Assembly (NCBI RefSeq): GCF_000243335.1
Contig: NZ_JH597773.1
Span: 3,094,156-3,158,155, forward strand
DNA: 64,000 bases
Direction of reading: 5' to 3'
Origin: Leptonema illini DSM 21528
GTDB lineage: Bacteria > Spirochaetota > Leptospiria > Leptospirales > Leptonemataceae
Shown here: positions 17,167-25,090 of the stretch, piece by piece
Position numbering within the stretch: the first letter of the stretch is position 1
How the letters are laid out: every line of letters starts with the position of its first letter
Position numbers and translations under genes: made by a program
Notes under the pieces: generated by a model
Told to the model about the DNA's origin: nothing
Seen by the model: the letters and a program-made list of their open reading frames with translations, nothing else
Databases searched by the model: none

Positions 17167-18144
17167 ATGATCCTGGTAACCGGAGCCGCCGGACTCATCG
17201 GCAGCGCAGTCGTTCGAGAGCTGAACGAGCGTGGCGAGGCCGACCTGCTTCTCGTCGACCATCTTGGAACGAGCGAGAAATGGAAGAACCTCAGATCGTT
17301 GCGCTTCATCGATTATCTTGAAAAAGACGATTTTGAAAGACGCTTTCTCGACCAGGATCATCCGCTCTGGAAAGAGATCAAAGGCATCGTGCATCTGGGC
17401 GCATGCAGCTCCACTATAGAGATGGATGCCTCGTACCTGATCGAGAATAACTTTCGCTTCTCGAAGCGATTGGCCGAACGAGCCGAAGCGCAGAAGATAC
17501 GAATGGTCTATGCCTCAAGTGCTGCCACCTATGGCGACGGAGAGAACGGCTTCGTTGATGACGAGGCATCGATCGAAAAACTGCGGCCGCTCAACCCTTA
17601 CGGCTATTCAAAGCAGATCTTCGACCTCTATCTGAAACGCCGCGGCTTTTCTGGTTTTGCCGGCATCAAGTATTTCAATATTTTCGGCCCGAACGAATCG
17701 CATAAAGGCCCGATGATCTCGATGGTTCTGCGCGGCTACAGACAGATTCGCGAAACGGGCGAGCTTCGCCTTTTCAAGAGCTATCATCCCGATTACGGCG
17801 ACGGCAAACAGGTGCGCGACTTTCTCTATGTAAAAGACGCCGCCCGAATGACGATCTTCCTGCTTCTTGACGCACCGGGCGTCTCGGGGCTTTTCAACGT
17901 CGGCAGCGGCGTCGCCTCTACATGGATCGATCTCGGTCAGGCCATCTTTGCCGCCCTGTCGATGAAGCCGAAGATCGTCTTTATCGACATGCCCGAGTCG
18001 CTGCGGCCGAACTATCAGTATTTCACGCAGGCGCCGATCGAAAAAATACGCAAGGCCGGCTATTCGCAGTCGATCACTCCGTTAACCGAAGCGATAACGG
18101 ACTATGTGCAGAACTATCTCTCTCACGGAGAGATCCACGCCTGA
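17167..18144 (+). CDS. hldD: ADP-L-glycero-D-manno-heptose 6-epimerase
   Basis: Last step in making ADP-L,D-heptose for the lipopolysaccharide inner core. 325 residues, SDR extended fold: NAD(P)-binding GAAGLIG at residues 6-12, LGACSSTIEMD, VYASSAATYGDG, and the catalytic YGYSK; FNIFGPNESHKGPM, DGKQVRDFLYV and NVGSGVASTW are distinctive for HldD. It starts 40 bases after the CRP-type gene on the same strand. Its presence implies a heptose-containing core. Confidence 0.9.
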   Translation: MILVTGAAGLIGSAVVRELNERGEADLLLVDHLGTSEKWKNLRSLRFIDYLEKDDFERRFLDQDHPLWKEIKGIVHLGACSSTIEMDASYLIENNFRFSKRLAERAEAQKIRMVYASSAATYGDGENGFVDDEASIEKLRPLNPYGYSKQIFDLYLKRRGFSGFAGIKYFNIFGPNESHKGPMISMVLRGYRQIRETGELRLFKSYHPDYGDGKQVRDFLYVKDAARMTIFLLLDAPGVSGLFNVGSGVASTWIDLGQAIFAALSMKPKIVFIDMPESLRPNYQYFTQAPIEKIRKAGYSQSITPLTEAITDYVQNYLSHGEIHA

Positions 18145-18159
18145 AGGCAGTCTGTCCTT

Positions 18160-19194
18160 TTATCGCCGCGAGCGGCGCACCGACTGATGGTAGAACTGCT
18201 GCAGGTGTGTAACCGCCTCTCTCACAACTGCATCAGGGCTCTCTGAAAGCATATTGTGGCCGACTCCCGGCACGATATGCAATTGCGCCTGTAACGCTTT
18301 CGCCATCTGACGCCCCCTTGCGAGCGGAACGATGCGGTCCTCGGCCCCCCAGATGAGCGTCACCGGCAGATGGCACTGCCTCAGCTGCTTCTCCGTTAAG
18401 AAGACCTCGTCGGGCCGCTCCATCGTATTCTCGGCCAGATACCGGAATCCAGGCGTCGACCAGCGATACAGCAGGCCCCGTAGAACAAATTCGGGAATCT
18501 CATCCGCTCGCTCTGCGAGGCCGTGATGCAGCTCCGCAAGCAATGAGCGCACCTCCGCTGTCGATTGAGGAAAGAAGCGGCGACGCAGATCGTCAAGCTC
18601 CGCCTCGGGAAGCAGAAGCGCGCCTGGAGCGATCGCACACAGAGATAGAAAAGGCATCTCGTTCAAACGTCGAGCATACAGATGCATTTGCAACGCCAGT
18701 AATCCACCCATGGAATGCGTTAACAGATGAACGGGTTCGTTACAGAGATTGCGTAGGAACCGATACAGCGACCGATAGAGAGCCGGACCGGTCCATGCCT
18801 CGCGAAGCGCCGGCAGCGCTGAGCCGCCGTGACCTGGAAGATCGACGACGATGACGCGATAGTCGCGAATAAGCGGGGCGATTACGTGCCTGAAGGCGAA
18901 TCCACGATCAAGGAATCCATGCAAAAGCACAAGCGTCGGCCGGTCATCAACGCGATCTGCTGAGTAGTAGACGAATCGCTGCCCTTCATACGTTACGGCG
19001 TGACGTCGTAACCCCAGATAGGAGAACTTACGCGCATGTCGGAAGTCCCGGTAACGAAGCAGAAATCGGCCCGCCAGAGAACTCCACCAGAAGACCGTTG
19101 AATGATGCGTGTTTAACCGAATACCGGTAGCCGGCGAATCTGAGACCCGGGGAGCGGGAGAGCGAACAGTGCCGGTTCGAGCGATCGTTTTCAC
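18160..19194 (-). CDS. Alpha/beta hydrolase
   Basis: 344 residues. TLVLLHGFLDRGFAFRHV oxyanion region, VIVVDLPGHGGS, nucleophile elbow THSMGGLLAL, WGAEDRIVP with the acid residue, and GVGHNMLSESPD with the catalytic histidine. The first 65 residues are an unusual basic extension. Substrate unknown; esterase or lipase activity is likely. GTG at 19194 is the only sensible start. It follows the BFD-like gene by four bases, so these two and biotin carboxylase upstream probably share one transcript. Confidence 0.82.
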   Translation of the reverse strand: MKTIARTGTVRSPAPRVSDSPATGIRLNTHHSTVFWWSSLAGRFLLRYRDFRHARKFSYLGLRRHAVTYEGQRFVYYSADRVDDRPTLVLLHGFLDRGFAFRHVIAPLIRDYRVIVVDLPGHGGSALPALREAWTGPALYRSLYRFLRNLCNEPVHLLTHSMGGLLALQMHLYARRLNEMPFLSLCAIAPGALLLPEAELDDLRRRFFPQSTAEVRSLLAELHHGLAERADEIPEFVLRGLLYRWSTPGFRYLAENTMERPDEVFLTEKQLRQCHLPVTLIWGAEDRIVPLARGRQMAKALQAQLHIVPGVGHNMLSESPDAVVREAVTHLQQFYHQSVRRSRR

Positions 19195-19198
19195 GGAT

Positions 19199-19453
19199 TC
19201 ATAACTCCGACCAGAGCAGAGGTTGCTCGCTGATCTCAGCCGCCCGCCTTTTGCGTTCTATATCGAAGGCCCGGGCGAGATCAAGCGCACATCCTGTACA
19301 ACGACGGCCGGCGCCGGTCGCCCGCTGAAAATCAATGAGCGAAGGCAGCTCTTTTTCAGCCTTTGCCGCACCCGATTTCTCGGCAAGGAATCGCCGCATC
19401 TGACGCCGCCCCATGCGGGTACAGTGGCAGATCGGCCCTTCCTGCAGTTCCAT
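19199..19453 (-). CDS. Small BFD-like [2Fe-2S] protein
   Basis: 84 residues. ICHCTRMGRRQMRRFL and GAGRRCTGCALDLARAF give the C-x-C plus C-x2-C arrangement of the bacterioferritin-associated ferredoxin-like domain, which binds one [2Fe-2S] cluster. The insert between the cysteine pairs is somewhat longer than in the standard domain. Placed between biotin carboxylase and an alpha/beta hydrolase on the same strand. Electron-transfer partner unknown. Confidence 0.7.
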   Translation of the reverse strand: MELQEGPICHCTRMGRRQMRRFLAEKSGAAKAEKELPSLIDFQRATGAGRRCTGCALDLARAFDIERKRRAAEISEQPLLWSEL

Positions 19454-19473
19454 CGGGAAAAGATAACAAACGA

Positions 19474-22245
19474 TCAGCTCAAAAGCGAGCTCAGAATCTC
19501 ATCGGTGTACTTGCGACGCTTCGCCTCTTTCTCGGCGGGCGTCTCGATGATGATCTCTTCGTCGGGCTTCACGCGGAAGATCGGCTGGCCTTTCTTCACA
19601 ACGACGCCGTCGTCATGTACGAGCTTCTCGACGATCGTGCCGGCGAATTCGGCCGGTATCTTGTTAAACATCTTCATCACCTCGATGATGAAGATGGGCT
19701 TACCGGCGTCGAAATGATCCCCCGTATCGACATAGGGCGGATGCGCCGGCGTCTCCCGGAAATAGATCATACCGCCCGTCGGCGCGACGATCGTATCGGC
19801 GGCAGCGGCCGGCGGCGGAGCAAGATTGCGAATCATCGCCTTCTGATTCTCGGGCTTCAGGAACTTCTCGGGAAAGACCGGGTTCAGATCGTCGTCCAGT
19901 ACGATATCAAGGATATTGGATCGCATGCCTGCAAGGATCGGCAACTGAAGCAGTTCAAGCCCGGCCTGCCATCCGGCATGAGCGGCCTGCACGGCAGCGA
20001 TCAGCGAACCATCGACGCCCGGAAGCTTGCCGCCTCGGATCGCCTCATCAAGCGCCGTAAAATCGGCCGCAAACGAAGAGTCTATACGAGACTGCAGATC
20101 GGCATAGAACTGAAGGCCCTGGTCGAGCAGCTGACGATCATACTCCCAGATGCGCTGAAGCGGAGGAGCATCACGCCATTCAAGGTGAAGGTACTGATAG
20201 AGCTCTTCAAGCAGCTGAAGCGGATTGCGCAGCCAGCGCACCTTTCCGTTCACGATCTCATAGGTACGCTTGCGATGATAACCGAGCCATCCGGCAAGAA
20301 GATGCGGGCTGTGCAGAAGATGCTCGATCGGGCGGCTGATGAGCGTCATCTTCGCGCCGACCACGGAACTGGCATCGGCTCCGTAGGCCTTAACGGCCCA
20401 CTTCGCATAACTACTCCAGGCATACTCCACGTCGATCAGGTTCGATTCGGCGGCCAGGTTACCGGCCGCGGCGAGATACGGCACGGCGAACTTCGTATCG
20501 GGACGGGCCATTCCATCAAGGCCGAGCAAAAAGTAGATGAGACCCATGTGGAACTCGCGGTTCGTCGCAAGATCGGTGCCGCGCAGCTCCATGCTGCGCA
20601 GGATGTTCCCGAGCCGCTCCAGGTTCTCGTTGCGATCTTTGCCATACGTAACGATAAGGGCGATATTCGAATCATAGGCGCCGGCCAGATGATAATGGAT
20701 GAAGGCGCCCGTATCGGGGTTGCGAATCGAAATGCCCTGGTCGTCGCGAATCTCATGCTCGATCGGATTCGACCAGAATTCAATAACGCCGCCTGCATGC
20801 GGCTGCAGGGCGTCGTTCATAGCATTCAGACGCACCTCGCCGCCGGCCGGGCTGCGCAGATAGCGTTCCGGTCGCGGAAGCTTCTCGCCATGTGCGGCGC
20901 AGAGCACCATAGCCTCAACAAGCGATTCGACGTCGAAGTACTCGGCCGGATTCTCGGGATTACGGAAGCGCAGTCCATACACCATCTCGGTGACGCGATG
21001 CTCCACCTGAATACGGGTATTCACTTCCATGAAATAAAAGCTGTGGCCCGATACGATACATTCAAAGGTCGAAGCGGAATTCAATCCGACGGTTTCTGCA
21101 AGACGTTCGGCCTGCATCTCCATCTCACGAAGCATACCGCGATCGGCTTCCATGGACTTCGCCCAGGATTCTTTGCCGGCGTTACGCATGCGCTCGATCT
21201 CGGCCGCATAGAGCTCGTCGGTGATCGAGAGCTCGACTAACTTCTGCTCGTACATCTGAACGGAGCAGTCACGTCCACCGAGAGCGATGGCCCACTTTCC
21301 GTTCCCGATAAGCTGGATCTCATTGTGACGCGTATTCTCGATATTCATCTCAATGAGAAAGTTCTTGTTATCGGCCGGACCGAGAGCCTTCGATTCGGCT
21401 AACACTTCAAGCGCCATGCCGGGGACTTCATCGGCGGAACTCACGATGCGCTGTCCCTTACCGCCGCCTCCGCCGATATACTTCAGTCGAATGCGACGAC
21501 CGGGGTTTTCTTTAAGAATGCGATCGACCTCTTTGCGAGCCTGTTCCTGCAGCTCTTCGGTGGAGATCAGCCCGACGCCTTTATGATATCCCGCTTCAAG
21601 AATAAGCTCCGCCTTTTCTTCAAGCGTTTCGCAGGCGTCGATCACGCTCATATCGGGATTCACGCCCTGCTCTTTCGCAAGCTTCAGCATGCCATCAAGG
21701 CTTCCGCCCGCCTTTGCAAGAAAGGCGACCGACGTGATGTTATCAAGACCGGGCGTAACCGAGACGCCGACCTTACGTGCGAGCTTCTTCGCCTGGTCTT
21801 TTGCGCCAAGACTGTGGTGTACGCGAGCGGCGGGACCGACAAAGCCCAGACCGGCCTTCTCGATCGACTCGACGAACTCGGCATCTTCGGCCATGAAGCC
21901 GTAACCCGCGAAAATATGCGTGTAGGAGTTAACCTTACAGATCTGGATGATGTTGTCGATACGCTGCAGTCGCTCTTCACGATTCGCCCCGGTATAATCG
22001 GGAATGCGATGCACCCGATTCTGGTCGGGGATCTGGCGGATCTCGGGTGCGAGCGTCACCGGATAGGTAACCGAATCCTTCTCAGAAAGAAGAATGCCAT
22101 ACCGGACGCCCAGTGAATCGAACACGTCCATCGCCTCTTTGCGGATCGGCCCGCGACAGACGATGAGAATGCTCACATGGGTGCAGGCAAAGCTGCGAAT
22201 AAAGGGACTGGTTTCTTTCAGATAGCGGATGGTCTTTTCGCTCAT
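19474..22245 (-). CDS. Biotin-dependent carboxylase: biotin carboxylase fused to biotin carrier domain
   Basis: 923 residues. An N-terminal biotin carboxylase pre-ATP-grasp domain (HIFAGYGFMAEDAEFVE, GFVGPAARVHHSLGAKDQAKKLA), ATP-grasp with the glycine loop YIGGGGGKGQR, metal/ATP site FYFMEVNTRIQVEHRVTEMV, a long middle region, and a C-terminal biotinyl domain with biotin attachment motif FIIEVMKMFNK near residue 880. It would carboxylate its own biotin with bicarbonate and ATP and hand the carboxyl group to a separate carboxyltransferase, probably on acetyl- or another acyl-CoA. No carboxyltransferase gene is nearby. It is much longer than AccC (about 450 residues). ATG at 22245 matches the family start better than the open extension to 22296. 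Confidence 0.88.
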   Translation of the reverse strand: MSEKTIRYLKETSPFIRSFACTHVSILIVCRGPIRKEAMDVFDSLGVRYGILLSEKDSVTYPVTLAPEIRQIPDQNRVHRIPDYTGANREERLQRIDNIIQICKVNSYTHIFAGYGFMAEDAEFVESIEKAGLGFVGPAARVHHSLGAKDQAKKLARKVGVSVTPGLDNITSVAFLAKAGGSLDGMLKLAKEQGVNPDMSVIDACETLEEKAELILEAGYHKGVGLISTEELQEQARKEVDRILKENPGRRIRLKYIGGGGGKGQRIVSSADEVPGMALEVLAESKALGPADNKNFLIEMNIENTRHNEIQLIGNGKWAIALGGRDCSVQMYEQKLVELSITDELYAAEIERMRNAGKESWAKSMEADRGMLREMEMQAERLAETVGLNSASTFECIVSGHSFYFMEVNTRIQVEHRVTEMVYGLRFRNPENPAEYFDVESLVEAMVLCAAHGEKLPRPERYLRSPAGGEVRLNAMNDALQPHAGGVIEFWSNPIEHEIRDDQGISIRNPDTGAFIHYHLAGAYDSNIALIVTYGKDRNENLERLGNILRSMELRGTDLATNREFHMGLIYFLLGLDGMARPDTKFAVPYLAAAGNLAAESNLIDVEYAWSSYAKWAVKAYGADASSVVGAKMTLISRPIEHLLHSPHLLAGWLGYHRKRTYEIVNGKVRWLRNPLQLLEELYQYLHLEWRDAPPLQRIWEYDRQLLDQGLQFYADLQSRIDSSFAADFTALDEAIRGGKLPGVDGSLIAAVQAAHAGWQAGLELLQLPILAGMRSNILDIVLDDDLNPVFPEKFLKPENQKAMIRNLAPPPAAAADTIVAPTGGMIYFRETPAHPPYVDTGDHFDAGKPIFIIEVMKMFNKIPAEFAGTIVEKLVHDDGVVVKKGQPIFRVKPDEEIIIETPAEKEAKRRKYTDEILSSLLS

Positions 22246-22358
22246 TTCGGGCCTTTTCTTTTTGAAGCTATGCTCCCGAACACCGGCATCCGGCATTCAG
22301 GATGGTTTATGGAGCTATTGCGCGTTCGGCTGCAGGATCTCTTTCCAGGCATCCGGAG

Positions 22359-23825
22359 TCAATTTACTTTTTCTGATGATTGCGGGTCGATATGGTCGAC
22401 AAGCTCGACCGTTCTCTCACCGGCCAGCGCCCTGTAAACGACATCATACTCGTTACCGGCATTCCACATCATCCAGCCTTCTCCGCCGCCGGCATCGCTG
22501 CCCTGGATCTGTCGCAGGATGTAGCTTTCGTTGTAGTTGCTCACACGCCATTTGAAGGCCTGCAGCCACGGCCGGATGACGACGTTTGCGCCCATCATCT
22601 CGCGCACCTTCTGATTGCCCACTTTGTAGAAATACACAGGTTCATCGGCAGGCTGCTCGAAACCGTCAAAGCCGCGATTGAAATGCGATGGATAGAGCAT
22701 CGGCGATACGACGTCCACATACGGAGCAAAGGCCTCAAGACGCTGACCGGTGCTGTTGCGGTCGGCCTCTTCGCCCCAGGCCACGACTCCGAAGACGTCC
22801 ACCGCCAGCTTCACGTCCGTAGTGCGCGTGAGGATCCAGGCAGCGGCCAGAAACTCCTTCAGATGCTGCGTTTTATCCAGCGGATTCTTCACCTGAAAAT
22901 AGCTCACGCCGCTCAGATCGCCTTCAGCAGGGTAGCGGATATAATCGAGCTGAATCTCATCGACGCCGAGCTGCACGAGCTCGTGAATGATTTTCAGATT
23001 GTAAAGCTGGACCTCAGGATGCCCGGGATCTACCCAGAGTGGTCGCCCTTTAAAAAGCAATCGACCGGTCGGAGAATTGCGATCGGGGATGGCGAGATCC
23101 GGCCGCACTGTAGACAGGTTCTCGTCTTGAAACATCGCCGTGCGAGCGATCACATAGATGCCGTTGCGATGAAGATAGTCGATCATCTTGGGCAGATCGG
23201 GAATGGGCGCCGGATGACGGCGGTATTTCTCCACCTCGGCAACGGATGACTTATAGTTCACGACGCCTAAAATGTCCTTCACGTCGAAGACGACGCTGTT
23301 AGCGTTGACCCGCTTCATGCGACGGACTTCGGCCGAGAGTCGACCCGGAACGGCATTCTCGCCGCGCAGATAAATCGCTCGAATCGGCCCGGTCATCTGA
23401 AGCGGCCTGTTCTTCAATGGCTCGATGACGGGCTCGGGAATGCTGACCAGGTCGCCATTTTTACAGCCATGCCGGGATGAAAGAGCTGAGTTCTCGCGCA
23501 CCAGCGCTTCTTTCAGATCGTCGCGCACAAAGATGCGCGAATGCGAATAATAAAGCCGCATGAGCTTCTGCGCCGTATCGCCATCCTTGCATTCATGCAC
23601 GATTCGTCCGTCGACGAGACGCCCGCCTTCGGGAAGCTGCAATGCCGGAGTACTGTCTGCATGAACGGGAGCCGTGGTAGCGGATTCACGTGCATGAAAC
23701 AAGATGTAGCCGCCCGCCAGAAGAAGCAGAGCGCCCGTGACAAAGAGAAGATGGTTCTTTTTTAAGATGTAGAAGGACCACACGGACTGAAACAGTCGGA
23801 GCAGCACAGAGGAGAGTCGGTTCAT
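22359..23825 (-). CDS. DUF4015 family putative glycoside hydrolase, membrane anchored
   Basis: 488 residues. One N-terminal membrane helix (LLFVTGALLLLAGGYILF) puts the rest in the periplasm. Residues 75-135 look like a LysM-type or similar wall-binding module (DGDTAQKLMRLYYSHSRIF...NGDLVSIPEP). Then comes the DUF4015 TIM-barrel-like domain: IRAIYLRGENAV, ANSVVFDVKDILGVVNYKS, GIYVIARTAMFQDENL, LWVDPGHPEV, VDEIQLDYIRYPAEG. The family is predicted to cleave glycans. Activity is not demonstrated. Confidence 0.8.
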   Translation of the reverse strand: MNRLSSVLLRLFQSVWSFYILKKNHLLFVTGALLLLAGGYILFHARESATTAPVHADSTPALQLPEGGRLVDGRIVHECKDGDTAQKLMRLYYSHSRIFVRDDLKEALVRENSALSSRHGCKNGDLVSIPEPVIEPLKNRPLQMTGPIRAIYLRGENAVPGRLSAEVRRMKRVNANSVVFDVKDILGVVNYKSSVAEVEKYRRHPAPIPDLPKMIDYLHRNGIYVIARTAMFQDENLSTVRPDLAIPDRNSPTGRLLFKGRPLWVDPGHPEVQLYNLKIIHELVQLGVDEIQLDYIRYPAEGDLSGVSYFQVKNPLDKTQHLKEFLAAAWILTRTTDVKLAVDVFGVVAWGEEADRNSTGQRLEAFAPYVDVVSPMLYPSHFNRGFDGFEQPADEPVYFYKVGNQKVREMMGANVVIRPWLQAFKWRVSNYNESYILRQIQGSDAGGGEGWMMWNAGNEYDVVYRALAGERTVELVDHIDPQSSEKVN

Positions 23826-23935
23826 AGCCTGGGTTCAATCCCCGGCCAAAGCGGAGGGCGTCAACAACGAAACCGCGAAGAGCTATTTTTGCCGTTTCAT
23901 TGACCGGTTACGTCGTCTTTATTACTTTAAGCAGG

Positions 23936-24520
23936 ATGAACATCGCTATTCTCTCTGCCTCACCGCGAGCAGACTCCGCCTCGCTTCGCGTAGCAAAGGC
24001 CGTAAAGCTACAGATCGAGACTTCTTACACCACCGAGCATACCACGACGCTGATCGACTTTCACGATAACGACATCCCCATGGTTGGCCGGGGCGACCTT
24101 CGACCCGACTCGCTGACGGCCTTTCAGCAGCGCTGGGTTAATACGTTGAACGCGGCACAGCTTGTTATCTGTATCGTACCTGAGTATAACTGGATCATGC
24201 CCGGTGAATGGATCGATGCCTGGCATCAAACGGGAAAGACGGCCTTTGCTCATCTTTTCGACGGCAGGGTCTTCGCGGTAATCGGCGTTTCTTCGGGCAG
24301 AGGCGGGCGTCGCCCGGCGCTTGAAACACAGCAGCTTCTGAACAAGCTTATCAGCTTTCTCGGGCAATCGTCCGTCGTTGCGCCGGCGCTTTTTGAAAGC
24401 CATGAGACCGAGAAGAACGTCGACGAGCAGGGCAGATTGATCGGCGCCGATATCTACCGAGCCGGATTGGATCGCTTCTTACAGCTTGCGTTGAAAACGG
24501 CAGAACGCTGGAATCGTTGA
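23936..24520 (+). CDS. NADPH-dependent FMN reductase-like flavoprotein
   Basis: 194 residues of the flavodoxin fold: MNIAILSASPRADSASLRVA is the FMN phosphate loop, VICIVPEYNWIMPGEWIDAW the substrate loop and VFAVIGVSSGRGGRR the third segment. Predicted cytosolic quinone, chromate or azo reductase-like enzyme; true substrate unknown. The frame runs upstream to 23900 but ATG at 23936 places the beta strand correctly. Confidence 0.82.
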   Translation: MNIAILSASPRADSASLRVAKAVKLQIETSYTTEHTTTLIDFHDNDIPMVGRGDLRPDSLTAFQQRWVNTLNAAQLVICIVPEYNWIMPGEWIDAWHQTGKTAFAHLFDGRVFAVIGVSSGRGGRRPALETQQLLNKLISFLGQSSVVAPALFESHETEKNVDEQGRLIGADIYRAGLDRFLQLALKTAERWNR

Positions 24521-24562
24521 TTCGGGGAGCGTTGAGCTGCGCGGCGGCAGGCAAATAAACAA

Positions 24563-24584
24563 AAAGCGGCCCGAAGGCCGCTTT
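24563..24584. terminator. Bidirectional terminator between FMN reductase and HiPIP genes
   Basis: AAAGCGGCC-CGAA-GGCCGCTTT: a 9-bp perfect stem with a tetraloop and flanking A/T runs on both sides, placed between two convergent genes. Confidence 0.88.
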
Positions 24585-24597
24585 AATTAAAAGCGGA

Positions 24598-24936
24598 TTA
24601 GCTTTTTGCTACCCACGAGGCACAGTAGCCAGCCGGGTTGATCGGTCCCTTGATCAGGTTGCAACCGCCACAGGCAGCGCCTGCAGCCGCGGCGATGTAA
24701 AGCGCGCAGTTGTCACAACGCTTCGCCGGATCAGCGGTCTGGTCTACATACTGAAGATTCGTGCGCTGCTGAATATCTTCGGGCGTAAGACCGGTTGTGT
24801 CGTTGCACGACGCTGCCGGCGCTTCTGCCTTCTTTTCTTCTTTTTTGCAAGCGGCAAGGATTGCACCGGCGCCGGCTACTGCTGCACCTGTTACAAGTCC
24901 TTTTACAAGAAAATCCTTACGGGAGATTTGATCCAT
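24598..24936 (-). CDS. High-potential iron-sulfur protein (HiPIP) with Tat-like leader
   Basis: 112 residues. The N-terminus SRKDFLVKGLVTGAAVAGAGA is a near-Tat signal (RK in place of RR), and the following LAAC is a lipobox, so export and lipid anchoring are likely. The C-terminal half carries CDNC, then CGGC-like cysteines and PAGYCASW, the end motif of HiPIPs, which hold one [4Fe-4S] cluster at high potential and shuttle electrons in the periplasm. ATG at 24936 has GGAGG eight bases upstream. The flanking DNA shows no redox partner, though a cytochrome c peroxidase gene occurs at 34844. Confidence 0.88.
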   Translation of the reverse strand: MDQISRKDFLVKGLVTGAAVAGAGAILAACKKEEKKAEAPAASCNDTTGLTPEDIQQRTNLQYVDQTADPAKRCDNCALYIAAAAGAACGGCNLIKGPINPAGYCASWVAKS

Positions 24937-25090
24937 CGAGAGGCCTCCATTTTCTATTACTGATATGAGTGCGGACTTCCGCATCAGCTAACAGAATTCG
25001 TATGTACTTGCATGTAAAATGGATTTTCCCTGTGGAACCCCATGGGGGTATAAAATTTTTGTCATTATTGGAATGAGTCTCAGTATCGGA

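Noticed and set aside
19363-21240. 625-codon plus-strand open frame opposite biotin carboxylase
   Set aside because: It is the antisense shadow of a confidently identified gene, with histidine/arginine-rich random-looking sequence and no domain.
22380-23249. 289-codon plus-strand open frame opposite the DUF4015 gene
   Set aside because: Shadow frame; the minus-strand protein has a clear membrane anchor and family motifs.
25040-25060. CCCCATGGGG palindrome upstream of the HiPIP gene
   Set aside because: Short, and its place relative to any promoter cannot be judged from sequence.
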